Below, one piece after another: positions 13,401-25,252 of a stretch of DNA of 64,000 bases. A program made the position numbers and the translations under genes. The stretch is from Megalonaias nervosa (lineage: Eukaryota > Mollusca > Bivalvia > Unionida > Unionidae), in the NCBI GenBank assembly GCA_016617855.1, contig JAECUM010092832.1, positions 248,001 through 312,000 of the forward strand. Direction: 5' to 3'. The notes under the pieces are model-generated. The model did not search any database, was not told the DNA's origin, and saw nothing but the letters and a program-made list of their open reading frames with translations. Within the stretch, counting starts at the first letter, position 1, and every line of letters begins with the position of its first letter.

Positions 13401-13800
13401 TCAAGGGGAGTGATACTTTGGAACATTGTTATAGTTGAACTTATATCGGTTTTTTTTGGCTTATGAAAACAGCAAAATGGTGCAAGTTATGAACAATATT
13501 TTAAAATCCAGTATTATTATTTCGACCCATATGTGAATTTTAGCCATGTTGCAATTTTGCACTGAAGAATTTGATTTAATTTCTGGTCAGGTTGATTGAA
13601 GTAATGTGATCATTTTATTCATGGATGCAGAGAAGTCATAAAAAGTGGAACGAATTTAGGCCAATGTAAATCAAGCAAGAATTGTTTGTCTTTACAAAAA
13701 AATTGAAATGATTTTCTTGATTGCCCTTTTTGTAGAACAGATCACAGTTCTTCATGTATTTAATAATATTAATTCATGTCACTGATATCATATTAAAGGG
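10420..13800. other. Intergenic AT-rich spacer without recognisable gene
   Basis: Only short stop-bounded frames are seen on either strand, with no splice-bounded coding-like segment and no clear repeat structure beyond A/T runs and a poly-C/poly-T stretch near 12305-12325. Confidence 0.5.
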
Positions 13801-13825
13801 TCCATGGCACTTTTTACACTTATTG

Positions 13826-14040
13826 TATATAACTGCTTATTAGACAAGTCCAGCTGCAAACTTCACAGACCCAGATCTGCCATCACATAATGCACCAGCT
13901 GATCTGGGTCTCTGCAGCTTATTAGGAGTGATCAGTAGAACAAAAAACAACACAGACCCTGACCTGGATATGCATTATGCTACAGCAGATCAGGATCTTG
14001 TTTGCAGTTTGACTCAACTTGTAAACAAGTATATATGGTA
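13826..14040. mobile_element. Palindromic MITE-like element, family M1, copy 1
   Basis: The left end (tatataactgcttattagac, then aagtccagctgcaaac) is an imperfect inverted copy of the right end (tttgcagtttgactcaact, then tgtaaacaagtatatatg). The interior carries 'acccagatctg' and a mirrored 'cagatcaggatct'. Related copies are at 14565-14733, 17890-18090 and 46145-46215. There is no coding capacity. These traits fit a non-autonomous terminal-inverted-repeat element. Confidence 0.65.
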
Positions 14041-14564
14041 AATCACTTTTGTCTTATATTTTGGGTTTATGAGTGTCATTCATCTTTATGTTTGTAAATA
14101 TACAAACCATTGTACTTGTATGTTATACCTGAGAGATTTAACAATATTGTACTTTTATGATTAGTGCATATTGTACTTGCATATCTAATTACAGCTGAAC
14201 TTCAATTTATTATGAAAATGAAAGATTTTGTAACTGTGTTGCACATCAATAGTATAAATTAAATACTTCATTTTGTATTATGAGGTTATGATACATTTCT
14301 CACAGTAATTTTGTATTTCCAAGTTAGCTTTGTGTACCATGTGTTTAGGGATTTTGATAGAATAGAACAGATCATGATGTACCTCAACATTTTGATCTAC
14401 AGTTTCAGCACATTATTTAATAACTGACTCTCCATACAAGTTTATTGGTGTCCTTATGTTTCTCTTGTATGCTTTGATAATGACCACCCTTTGTTAATCA
14501 GAAGTATTAGGATTACTCAGCACAAGTTGATAGAATGTTTTTAAAAACTGCCGTTCCTTAATTT

Positions 14565-14733
14565 ACCATATATGCTCACATAATGCTCCAGCAGGTCAGG
14601 ATCTCTGTTTGATCTACTGATTAGTTTTAACATACTGCATAGATACAGATCTGCTGGTGCGTAACAGTCTGGCAGAGCTGGGTCAGTGCAGTTTGAAGTT
14701 TTGCCTGAGTTATAAGCAAGTATATATGGTAAG
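14565..14733. mobile_element. MITE-like element, family M1, copy 2
   Basis: Carries 'ggtcaggatctctgtttgatc' at the left and 'ataagcaagtatatatggtaag' at the right, with a central 'cagatctgctggtgcgtaac'. It is more diverged than copy 1. Confidence 0.55.
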
Positions 14734-14883
14734 TTATTAGAACATTTTTTTTTAGAGCTGCATTACCTCACCAAAAAATGGTTAATTGAGATGAAGGCAT
14801 GGAATCAATCCGTGACTCAACCAGTTAACAGTAATTTCAAATATAATTAAAAAATATACACAAGAGTCCAGAAAAAAAAAATG

Positions 14884-14948
14884 GGGAGGAATCTGCAGGC
14901 TCTTGTGTCTGTTGGGGAGGAATCTGCAAGCTCTGTGTCTGTTGGGCC
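14884..14948. repeat. 33-bp direct duplication
   Basis: Two adjacent copies of a unit starting 'ggggaggaatctgca' and ending 'gtgtctgtt', differing by a few bases. Confidence 0.8.
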
Positions 14949-15174
14949 AACAGGATAGCAAGTAAATAAGCTAGATTAATTTCCTGTACAGAGTCCTCCA
15001 TACCTTCTTATTTCTAATCAATAGACCAACAAAAATTGTCAGCTTGGTACAGGCAACTGAAATAGTTTACTTGATGGTTAGCAAAGAGATGTGTAGAACA
15101 CATCCTCTTGCCACCCCAATGTCACAGCTGGAGAATTCACATGATTTTCATGTCACACCTTCAACTTTTTCAGC

Positions 15175-15241
15175 ATAAACTGCAAAACGCATACAAATCC
15201 TACATGCTGAAGAACCAGCGGCACCGGTCGTATGTCGGGTA
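15175..15241 (+). CDS. Possible coding exon, unrecognised gene
   Basis: A pyrimidine-rich tract ending tttttcag precedes 15175. The only open frame reads HKLQNAYKSYMLKNQRHR and continues SYVG. It then meets either a GTAACT donor at 15238 or, unspliced, a TAA at 15239-15241. The amino acid make-up (Lys, Arg, Gln, Tyr) and the codon choice look like coding sequence rather than chance AT-rich DNA. I do not recognise the protein. It could be a terminal exon. Confidence 0.3.
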
Positions 15242-15410
15242 ACTCATTTCATTTGATCAGTCGAACACTGTGATACATTTTATTGTGTACATATCTAAGT
15301 AAACTACCTTAAAAATTACCTATTCAATCATAAATTGATTAAAGATGGCAAGGCAACCAAGCGAAATGAGTACTTCGTAAAATAATGAGCTTTGTTTCAC
15401 AGATACGGAC

Positions 15411-15526
15411 CATTGTGGGAAAAATGAGTTTCAGAGATTTCTTGAATTCGCACGTAGAGATATCCTCAAGCATGATAAGAAGTTTCACTACTACTTTTTC
15501 AATGAAATCACGGCATGAATATTATA
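15411..15526 (+). CDS. Possible terminal coding exon, unrecognised gene
   Basis: The acceptor tttgtttcacag precedes an open frame reading (D)TDHCGKNEFQRFLEFA, then RRDILKHDKKFHYYFFNEI, and TGA. The charged, aromatic-rich composition looks coding. The start is loosely like an EF-hand loop (DTDHCG) but lacks a proper residue 12, so I do not claim one. Its phase (needs one upstream base) does not match the GTAACT donor of the 15175 exon, which leaves two bases over. Either they are not joined, or there is a frame error. Confidence 0.3.
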
Positions 15527-15633
15527 CTAATTGAAATATACAAAAATTGAGTTTCGACGTAGACAGTTGTCTGACGAAATAAATGTTATGTGTTTTTGAT
15601 AAAAAGGAATCTTGTTTGGTAGTGTATCAACAG

Positions 15634-15708
15634 TTAGTCTGGTTCCCTACTTAATAGACTTCTAGTTTCGTGAAATACTATTACACACCACTCTGGGAAC
15701 CAGACTAA
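15634..15708. repeat. Hairpin with perfect 14-bp arms
   Basis: TTAGTCTGGTTCCC at 15634-15647 is repeated inverted as GGGAACCAGACTAA at 15695-15708, with a 47-base loop. It could be the terminal repeats of a very short MITE. Confidence 0.7.
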
Positions 15709-15719
15709 TCAACAAAACA

Positions 15720-16151
15720 AAAAGCCGTGACGTAATACACGAATGTTTTCGCATACCGTGTTTGGTTGTTGAAACCAGATGCAATCATGTTATCGATCTT
15801 TCAGATGTTGGACATTTTGAAAATAAATGTGATATATAGATAATAACGAACAACTTCATCAGAAAAAGTGCTTTATTGACGATTTTTCTCGACTCGATTA
15901 TAAAACAAGGATTCAGCCATTAAACAGCCAAGTCCCCCCCAACCCCGCGTTTTTCTGGATGTCTAGCGGGTTTTTTGGAGGTCCCTTGGTAACTTGCGCC
16001 CTCGCTTACAGTGCGGTCTGTGTTTTTGGACCCTGATGTGCGCGAGTTATCGAGGGAGAGGTTTATCTGGAAGAGAACAATCCTTCTGTGTCATGTGATA
16101 TTTGTAGATAATTTTGTTATCACATGATCTCCATAGAAAGAGATTTGTGGG
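15720..16151 (+). promoter_or_regulatory. CpG-richer patch, candidate promoter region
   Basis: This stretch has far more CpG than its surroundings (gacgtaat, ttttcgcataccg, cgcgtttttc, gtgcgcgagttatcgaggg). It contains a TGACGTAA site at 15727, which resembles a CREB/ATF element. It ends just before an ATG exon with a GTAAGT donor. No TATA box placement is convincing. A promoter is an inference from base composition and position. Confidence 0.35.
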
Positions 16152-16153
16152 GA

Positions 16154-16180
16154 TGGCTTACTGCAATGGAAATTGGGAAG
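16154..16180 (+). CDS. Possible first coding exon (nine codons)
   Basis: In a good initiation context (GGGGATGG), an ATG opens MAYCNGNWE and runs directly into a strong donor GTAAGT. It follows the CpG-richer patch. No downstream exon of this gene was identified in the window, so the call rests on context alone and the product is unknown. Confidence 0.25.
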
Positions 16181-16199
16181 TAAGTTTTACATTACAAGA

Positions 16200-17880
16200 A
16201 AAATGAATAATGGTCTCTACATATCTTCTACATGGATATCAGAAAGTTTGTTTTTTCAGTAATGGTCTGTTGCTAAATTTGTTTAAGTTGCATAATGTCT
16301 ACATGGAATTCAAGCTTGTGAGTGTTACCTGCAAAAAAATGAAGTAATATTTTTGTTTGAATAATTGGTGATGTTGTAGATTTTTCCTTAATAGTTGTTT
16401 TTGATACCAAACCAAATGGCAGGTTGGGATCATTTGTGTGTTTTTAATTAAATGCTTCACTTTATATAACATGCGGCGGTTTTCATGTAGCTATCCAAAC
16501 TGTGGTAAAGACCTCATCAAATTATTAAGTGCATTGCTTCCTTGTTAAATGAAGCCTTTTGCAGAAGGCAGATGAAACATGTGACAATCACTTACTCATT
16601 TGGAAATTATGTGGGGGTTTTGCTTCCGCCTGTAAAGAATAGGACAGACACATATGCCACTTAAATAACACTTGTTTTATTGCTGATGTTAGCTGGTACA
16701 AATGTAAGTATAGAGATTTTTTTTGTACTTATCTCCATTTCTCTTAAACTGTTGCAAGTATAGTCATCAAGTTTGACAGTAGCATTTCATTTTCAGAATA
16801 TTACTCACCGCTAACCTACGTATTCTACAACATTCTTTTTGAGTAAGGCTTAGGGTTAAGACTAGGGTTTGAGTTGAGGATCATGAAAATGTGGAGCTAA
16901 CAAAATGTAGGGTTTTACAGAATTCTTGTTTTCTTGGGCTTTGAGTTGATATCATTAGCAAAGGTTAGTTGTTTCTGTTTGAGACAGCACATTATGGAAC
17001 TCTTCTTTAGGAAGTCTTTATTTTAGAAAACTGGAGTTGTTCTGGAAGATTGATCATTGCATAAGTGATAAGGAATAATATAGAAATCAGAGTTAGACAC
17101 TTACAAATTGAATATGCAGATTCACTTCTTTTAGTAATAAAGTTTTCACATTTATTTTCTGTGATAACATATTAATGTATTTGAATTCCAGATTTGTAAT
17201 TACATGTATATGCAATAAATAATGTTCATACTTTATTTTTTGATACCTTTGATATAATTGCAAAATATTTTGACTTGATGGAGCAAATTTGTACCTGATA
17301 CACAAAACTTAGATATGATGTTTTGATCTGAGACAGTACAGAGAATGATTTTGATGTTTGATATGGCATAGGGATATTTCAAAGCTGTCATGTCAAGATG
17401 TATTCATAAACCATATCAAATAAGGTCTTTCTACCCATCTTGGAACAAAACACGAATACAGTTTTGTATTTGCCCCCTCATTTATGATTTCTAAATATTT
17501 ATTGCTTTATTGACGGAATGAAATTAAAAACAAATTGTTTTGTTTTTTACAAGTTCAATACAGTACCTCTAAAAATATCAACTCAAAATTGTCAGAGAAC
17601 ATACTGAAATGGATTCAGCCAACATGTGTGACAGTGAAATAAGGATTAAACATCTGCATGGTATCAAACATCAGATCATCATATAGGATTAAATGGGTAT
17701 GCAGTGAGGAAATCCTACTGGTTCAGTTAATATTCATAAAAAAATGTAATTTTCAATTCTTTCAATATGGCAATGAAAGTTAAAGAGAAATATTGGTGCT
17801 TGGAGTTCTTTTTGTTATCCATTTGTGCAAAATCAGGATTGAACTTGAACCATTTAAAATTCAGAAGGTGGTTAGAAATT
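16200..17880. other. Non-coding AT-rich stretch
   Basis: Only short chance frames are seen. There is a small 'ttagggttaagactagggttt' run near 16850, which is not a telomere array. Confidence 0.45.
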
Positions 17881-17889
17881 TATCGTCTT

Positions 17890-18090
17890 AACTTGCTTAC
17901 AAGTCAAGTCCAACTGCAATTGACCCAGATCTACTTTTGCATAATTCATCAGCAAATCTGGATCTGTGCAGTTTGTTAGGAGTAATGAGTAGAACAAACA
18001 ACATAGATCCTGATCTTCTGGTGCATTATGTGACGGCAGAGCAGAGTTTATGTTGTTTGCAGTTGGATTCGACTTATAAGTGAGTATTAA
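17890..18090. mobile_element. MITE-like element, family M1, copy 3
   Basis: Contains 'aagtcaagtccaactgcaa', 'acccagatctac', 'tcagcaaatctggatctgtg', 'cctgatcttctggtgcatta' and ends 'gcagttggattcgacttata'. This is the same order and mirrored layout as 13826-14040. Confidence 0.65.
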
Positions 18091-18099
18091 TGTTATTAA

Positions 18100-20340
18100 T
18101 GGATATACAGAGAAAAGTCTTTAATTGCTAGCGCTTGCTATGAGGTTTTTCTTCATTTTTAACCCACTTTTAGAGTAAGAGAATTACAAAAGAAGGTATG
18201 AAACCTCCACTGGTTATATTATAAAGATGTCTTTACCATTCATTTTTTTTCTTCTTGATTTTATCTTTCATCAGTACATGATATTGCAGTGTCATAATTG
18301 CTATTATTGTAGTTGACTTGGTATCCTTGCCTATTTAATATTTATAAATGGTTACTTCTGTATTTCACAATATTATCTTAGAAAATATCTCACATTTTCA
18401 GCAGTATTGCATGTCTCAATTGTAAGCAGATTTATTTGTGTTAAATCTGTTTAAGAAAAGATATTTTCATTAGAATCTGATAACATATATAGAAATTTAT
18501 TTTGTTGTTAAATGCAGAGTAGAAAACAAATTTGTTTTGTTCATGTAAATTAAAGCACTTAACACATCATAATAATTATCATAAATCAGATATTTTGATA
18601 AGACATAAAAATATTGTTTTTGAAAATGGAATAATACCCAGCCCTTTAAGCGCCCTGAAAATATGATTCATAATCTGAAAATAGCAGCACTTTAAATTTA
18701 ATTTATTAGTATCTTGTTGATCCAAATTATCAGTTTGTGTGAAGCAGAAATACAGTAAACTCTGTTTACAACGAAATCAGATATTATGAAGCACATTGCA
18801 AGGTTCCATCCAGTATTTTATAAAAGTATTTATCTTTTGGGACCCCTTGGGCTTCATTATATCTATAGTTTCCTATGCATAAAAGTTCCAAGACTATGCA
18901 GATTTGGTCAAGCTCAGAATCTTTCATTTGAACTCCCGTGGAATTGAACACATCTTGTGTATTCTGAACAGCGTGGATATGTAAGGTTCTTCTTTGTTTT
19001 CCATCTGTTCCTTTATTAAACTCTAAATAATCTTTGAGTTTCCAGCATGTTGAAAAGTATTTGTGTAATAAGAGAAACTACAACTGATACAATTGCTTGT
19101 CATTGCAAATCCTCATTTGTTTTTACTGCATATTCATCACACACACACTGACCCAAGGGTCATAATGGAAATTTATTACTGAATGTTTCTTCCCACTTTG
19201 TCTGCATATATAAAGTTTGGTCAGAAAATGATTGGATATGTCATGTAATTTACATGTACATTTTGACCTTTGACCTGCTCACAGGGATCCCAGGGGCAGG
19301 AGCTAAGGCTGACATCCCTCTTGCAGATGGTTACCACAGGGAACTGACACCTTCAAAAGTTGTGTGAATTTCTATGTACTTTAGGAAGATATGTGGCAAT
19401 GGACAGAGGGTATCATAAAATCCTAGAGTCTTTGTAAGAAAGCATGGTGATAAAAAAAGCCTTTATTTGCTCTGTGTCTGCTAATAATTTAAACTTCTTG
19501 TAAAATTAGCATGTGTTTTCAATTTGTGCATGTTTTCTTTTGGAAGATTCTCACCATGTATGTAGCACAGATGTAACTCATGATAAAAATGTCTTTATGC
19601 AGTGACTTTCATAGCAGTTCAGTGAGGAAGGGCATGTACAATGAAACCATTTTACCTGAGTAAGTTTCAGAATTGATGGATCCAGTTCATTCCTTATTTC
19701 ATCAATAAATTCCAGGGTTTTAAAAAATAATTATCATACTTATTGATCAAACTGCTTTAGTGATCTCTTCTATATTATAGTCACTTCTGTATCATGGTTA
19801 GGTAATGAGAGCTGAATTTATGCATGTATGATGCATATTTACCTATATACTATGACCATCTGTTTGTATTGGCCTGTTTGCTTTTATTCAGACTCTCATA
19901 GTGACCCTTATAGACAGGTTTGATGGCTCATAAAGGTGCTGATAATATCCTTACTAAAATTACACTGTAACAGCAGAAAAAATAACATCATTTTGAGCAC
20001 AAGATTTGTATAGTTAAGTATGTCAAAGTCAATTACCAAACCATTATCACAAGATGGTTACTGTATTTATGTTTCAAACATCATTTATTATAATTTATTG
20101 AATATTGGCACCCTGCATTTAGTAGAGTGTGTCATTAGTATTTGCTATCAGCAGTACAGTCAGCATTAACACTTTTAGTTCTCGAATGTTTGGTTCAGTA
20201 CATCATGGTGCAGTTCATGGTGAAGGCAGTGTTTTGCTGAATTGTTGCTAATATTTTGGTCCACCAGCCTTAGCACAATCCATATTATTTCATACAAATG
20301 CATGAAATTTATGTTGTATCACATCTTTTGGTCTGTTTTT
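18100..20340. other. Non-coding stretch without recognised features
   Basis: No frame with splice sites and protein-like composition was found. A short 'tgacctttgacctgctcacag' run near 19265 resembles the dispersed repeats elsewhere in the window. Confidence 0.45.
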
Positions 20341-20356
20341 TAAATGATCAGTGCCT

Positions 20357-20584
20357 TTAGTCCTTTTTTCCTCTGCGGTTTAAGATAGGCACATTAGCTG
20401 TATAACAACAGCATTCACATAAATTGAATAAGCCTGTAAAGATGTTATTTTCTTGACTCTTTGATGTTCATTATTTTGCAGAGTCAAGAAAATAACATCT
20501 TTACAGGCTTATTCAACCTTTGTGAATGCTGTTGTTATACAGCTAATGTACCTATCTTAAACTGCAGAGGAGAAAAGGAACTAA
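20357..20584. repeat. Long near-perfect inverted repeat (about 104-bp arms, 19-base loop)
   Basis: The left arm 20357-20460 and right arm 20480-20584 are reverse complements, with only about seven differences plus one indel. The loop is 20461-20479. The longest perfect block includes AATAAGCCTGTAAAGATGTT next to the loop. A transcript would fold into a stem of about 100 bp. No tRNA or other RNA family is recognisable. Confidence 0.9.
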
Positions 20585-20667
20585 GAAAGAGGATTTGCTT
20601 CCTTTCCTGTAGTGATAGTGTGCATAACAGTATAATTAATATTAAAAGAAATATTTACAATTATCTT

Positions 20668-20734
20668 TAAGGCATAAGAAGGAATAAATTCATAAGGCAT
20701 CAGAAGGAATAAATCCTTAAGGCATAAGAAGAAA
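20668..20734. repeat. Short tandem repeat, three units
   Basis: Three copies of 'aaggcataagaaggaataaa' or close variants, right beside the long hairpin. Confidence 0.75.
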
Positions 20735-20792
20735 AAACTACAGTTTGTTTGAAAATGTACTGTTTCTATTATGAACAGGGTAAAGTTTGATT

Positions 20793-20972
20793 TGGTGCTT
20801 TATGGCACATTAACACAAGTGGATTATTTAGTGCTGAGGCAATTGAAGAGTAAAGTGCCTTGCTCAAGAACACCATGGCAGCTGACCCAGGCTAGTCCAA
20901 TGGTAGGATTCAAACCAACACCCATTCATTTGTGAGTCCAGTATGCTAACCACTGAGCCACCACAGCTCCCA
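20793..20972 (-). mobile_element. tRNA-derived SINE, family S3
   Basis: Read on the minus strand, the sequence opens with a tRNA-like head: GGTGGCTCAGTGGTTAG (A-box type) at 20945-20961 and a GGTTTGAATCC (B-box type) near 20906. The plus strand holds 'cttgctcaagaacaccatgg', a block common in metazoan SINE bodies. No internal open frame. Confidence 0.65.
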
Positions 20973-21244
20973 GAGTGTAAAGAGTCAAAGAGATTAAAAA
21001 CATATTTTAGAATATACATTCAGACATTATTGTATTGACATTTAATAAGTAATCATGTCAATAAATTGAGTTAATGTAAATTTAGCTTTCCATATTGAAT
21101 GCTGCATTTGTGTTATGCACTATGTTCACTGAATTTGTGTAATTTCTAAATAATAAAAGAAGCACATGATGTTGTTTATTGTTTTATCTCAGGATAACAA
21201 GTATGTCTTAACCTGAGATGCATGCAAAACTTAGATTTCACACA

Positions 21245-22375
21245 AATAGTGGTTAATAGCCATCAGTCAGATTTCGGATGCATTGTTTAGATAGTGGTCA
21301 ATATGCATCCATCAGCTTTCAGACACTTTGTTTAGATAGTGATCAGTAGGCATCCATCAGATTTGAGGCACATTGTTTAGATAGTGGCTAGTAGGACTTC
21401 ATCTGATTTCAGACAAATTGCTCAGATAGTGGCCAGTAGGCATCCATCAGATTTAGACACATTGTTAAGACAGTGGTCAATAGGCATCCATTGGATTTAG
21501 ACACATTGTTTAGATAGTGATCAGTAGGCATCCATCAGATTTAGACACATTGTTAAAATAGTGGTCAATAGGCATCCATTGGATTTAGACACATTGTTTA
21601 GATAGTGGTCAGTAGGCATCCATCGGATTTAGACACATTGTTTAGATAGTGGTCAATAGGCATCCATCAGATTTAGACACATTGTTTAGATAGTGGTCAG
21701 TAGGCATCCATCAGATTTAGACACATTGTTTAGATGGTGGTCAATAGGCATCCATCGGATTTAGAGACATTGTTTAGATAGAGGTCAATAGGGATCCATC
21801 GGATTTAGACACATTGTTTAGATAGTGGTCAGTAGGGATCCATGAGCTTTCAGACATTGTTTAGATAATGGCTAATAGGACTTCATCTGATTTCAGACAC
21901 ATTGCTTAGACTGTGTTCAGTGGCATAATCTATTTCAGACACATTGTTTAGATAGAGGTCAATAGGTATCCATCAGATTTCAGACACATTGTTTAGATAG
22001 TGGCAAATGGGACTTCATCTAATTTCAGACACATTGCTTAGATTGTGTTCAGTGGCATACATCTATTTCAGACACATTGTTTAGATATTGGCTAATAGGA
22101 CTTCATCTTATTTCAGATACATTGTTTAGATAGTGGTCAATAGGCATTCATCAGCTTTCAGACACATCGGTTAGATAGTGGTGAATAGGCATTCATCAGC
22201 TTTCTGACTCATTGGTTAGATAGTGGTCAGTAGGCATCCATTAGCTTTCAGACATATTATTTAGATAGTGGCAAATAGACTTCTTCTGATTTCAGACACA
22301 TTTCTTAGCATTTAATGGCATATAACTATTTCAGACACATTGTGTAGAGAGTGGGTAATAGGACTTCATCTGATA
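21245..22375. repeat. 44-bp minisatellite, about 25 units
   Basis: Units of the type 'catccatcagatttagacac' followed by 'attgtttagatagtggtcaatagg' repeat with a 44-base period. The middle (21440-21830) is the most uniform; the outer units carry variants such as 'gacttcatctgatttcag'. Better homogeneity in the centre is typical of arrays that turn over by unequal exchange. Confidence 0.92.
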
Positions 22376-22707
22376 CTTAGAGAGGCTGTAAAAATTTTAC
22401 AGAATTTGATGAGGGTATTGTGATTAATTGACCATCATACTGCCCAGCTGTTCATTAAGACAGTGGTCATTGGTGTTCAGGTTACTACAGAGATCCTCAT
22501 AAAAAAAAAACAAAACACAAATGATCAAATTATTCTTTACCTATTTTGGAAATAACATTCACATTATAATGCTACATTAAAAAATCTGATAAATATTATG
22601 TCAATCTCATAAGTTTTTGACTGTGTTTCACCTTGCTGGGAAATTATTCATGATACATATTGTACAAAAATAGCACCAAATGAATTTCCAAAATATTTTT
22701 CCAAATT

Positions 22708-23619
22708 GTTACGTGTAGGCTCGTACAAATGTAACAGAAGAAAAGAGTGAAAGCCAACAAGCTTTGTATATTTTAACAAAATAATTTATTTCCCTAGAAA
22801 ACAATGTAAAAATTGTTAAATAGGACTTACGGTTTGTGAATATAATCCAAAATTTGATCCTAAGAATGAAAACACAAGTCCTATCACTAAATAGTTCTAT
22901 TAGAATCCAAGTTCGAATCTCGACGACACACAAATATGAAAGGCGATGACGTCAGATGTTGTCCAATATACGAATATCAGCAATTCCTCAAGTAAATCTC
23001 GGTCTTTGTTTCCGAATAATTCCAGAATAAATTTCCATGAATATCTTTCAGAATTTTTTTATAAGAAAGTCAGCTTGTTGAGTTTCCAGGAGAATAAATT
23101 ATTAAATCCAAAAATCAGATGAAAAACAAACAATCTGGCAACAAATAAAAATAACACCTTGTTCCTTCAAGATGTTAAAACGACTCTGCCAGAAGAATAT
23201 TAAGAATGCATATTTAACCCCAAAAACATCAAGTCTCATGAGATGGGTCATGTGGTCTCTTACTACAAGAAAACTATCACGTACGCCAGTGTAACCCCAC
23301 TTAAAAACCAATAATAAAAAAGCGTTGTTTACACATGGTGATCACGCAATCAAAGTATGGCCCTGATACTGACCAATCATTTTAACTGCCTGTTTACGAA
23401 GTTCCCAACCTAAGACGAATTAGGTTAACTAAAAATAATTCTCATGTAACACTTCTACGTCTTAAACAAACAACACTTGCTAAAAGAAAACATCGAACTA
23501 CTGAAAAAGAACTTTGAATCCCTTCAATAATCATTACAATAAAATGTAATGAAACAAAAATAAAATAAAAAAAGAATTTTAAAACTAACACACAAGCAGT
23601 TTAATTACATATACGTAAC
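22708..23619 (+). mobile_element. 0.9-kb dispersed repeat with inverted ends (family GTTAC), copy B
   Basis: Starts GTTACGTGTA and ends TATACGTAAC: a better-preserved inverted pair than in copy A. It carries the family's early block (gtaacagaagaaaagagtga, caacaagctttgta, aataatttatttccct). A 69-residue frame on the minus strand (23102-23311) has no recognisable domain. Confidence 0.75.
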
Positions 23620-24995
23620 AATATAAATTTGGTGTCAAAATGCTACCTCACATTCTTATGAAATATTGACAACAACTGGAAAAATATCTGAATCTGTACA
23701 CCAAGCAGTGTTTATTTTGCTAGAACTGTATGCTACCCATTTATTATACTAGTCTGACATGATAAAAAGTACATGCTTTTTTTAATACAGATTAATGGGA
23801 AGTATGGCTACTTTTATGCCAGAGATGTCTGTGTAAACAACTGGTTGTGTATGGAATTTTTGCTCTGTACATTTTGCTTTAATTCAGAAATGGTATGAGT
23901 ATTGCAATTTATTTTTCAAGAACTTGGGTTTTTCCAGTCCCCATTCCAGCTAGATAACCATTCATGCCCATGGTTACATACAAATTTAAATAATCTTTTT
24001 GATATGAATTGGGATTCTTTTATAACTATTTCCTTCAGAAAAAAAAATAGAGAAATGTTTTAATGGTATATTAGATAGCTACAAATTAACATGTACCACA
24101 CTGTCTCCAGTCCATGGAGTGAAAAGGACTAAGTGGGTTAGACATCAAATTTCATTTATCAAAAAAATTGTGTATGGTAATGACTTATCTGTAAGAATAA
24201 CAGAAAACAGAAAAATAATGATGCCTATTACATTAATTGTATTAGATGATGTAATGAGAACATGGGTGATTCCAAAAATGTCAAGTGGGAAAGAGAAATC
24301 CTTATGGGGATGTAACAAGAATATAAACCCAGTAAAGTGCAAAACAAGAATGTAAACAAAATCCTATCAGCATAAGTAATTAAAGTTGATGATTATTCAA
24401 TGAATAGACAGTACTCAGTGTGTTTATTAATGGTTAGTTCTGCTCATTATCTCATGCCTATATTTATGCTATGGTTTGTGTATGTGTGTGTGTGAGAGAG
24501 AGAGAGCGGGTTCATGTGAAAAGCAGCCTTATGACGTAAATTTTTTAATATTTACTATTTTGCATTTGATGATAGTGTAAAGTTTTTAAAGCTTAATAAT
24601 TTAACTTTAGCTCCGTAGTGTGTCAGTTTTTTTTATCCAAGGGTATGACTGGGATTGCACACCTTAGAGTTTCCAGAGTGCAGCATCATGATGTTAAGGC
24701 ACAATTGCCCAAACTGTAACATAATAGTTGAATTGGTTACATAAATCTAGCCATCTGCAATTTCTCATTAAATGTATTTCATGGCATGAAATAATGTTTA
24801 GTTACAAAATAATGAAATATGATGCAGCTTTTATTATTGACACATGCATCTTTTAACTGTGTGAAAGATAGAATATTGGAATTATGACATGTTCTTCCAT
24901 GAAATAAATTTGTTTTCAAATTAACATAATCAAATGATGACAAAAAATACATGGTGATGCCAAAAGTATATTTCATTAAAATAACATAGTCTCAC

Positions 24996-25252
24996 AAAAC
25001 TTATGCTAAAGAATGGCATGAAGCTCCACACTCCTGAGGGTCTTGGACATGTGATGTCCTCATAGTAGGGCCTGACAAATCCCATCACATTCTTGAACAA
25101 ATACTCTTGATGATGTCTACTCATCCCTGCACTCTGCATAAGGTCAGAATGTTTGATGATCTCAGTCATCTGCCCGAGACCTTCATAGCAATAATTGCAG
25201 TCTCCATCTGATCTAATGCTCATGAGCATCAACTTGGAAAAAATGGTGTTGT
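24996..25252 (-). CDS. Unrecognised gene, exon 4 of 4 in window
   Basis: Follows acceptor gtttgcag. The open frame includes DNTIFSKLMLMSIRSDGD and FVRPYYEDITCPRPSGVW, and runs to a possible GTGAGA donor at 24995. The frame stays open to about 24930, so it could instead be the last exon. Confidence 0.5.

Noticed and set aside
16845..16880. Telomere-like TTAGGG bases
   Set aside because: Only one or two imperfect units; no array.
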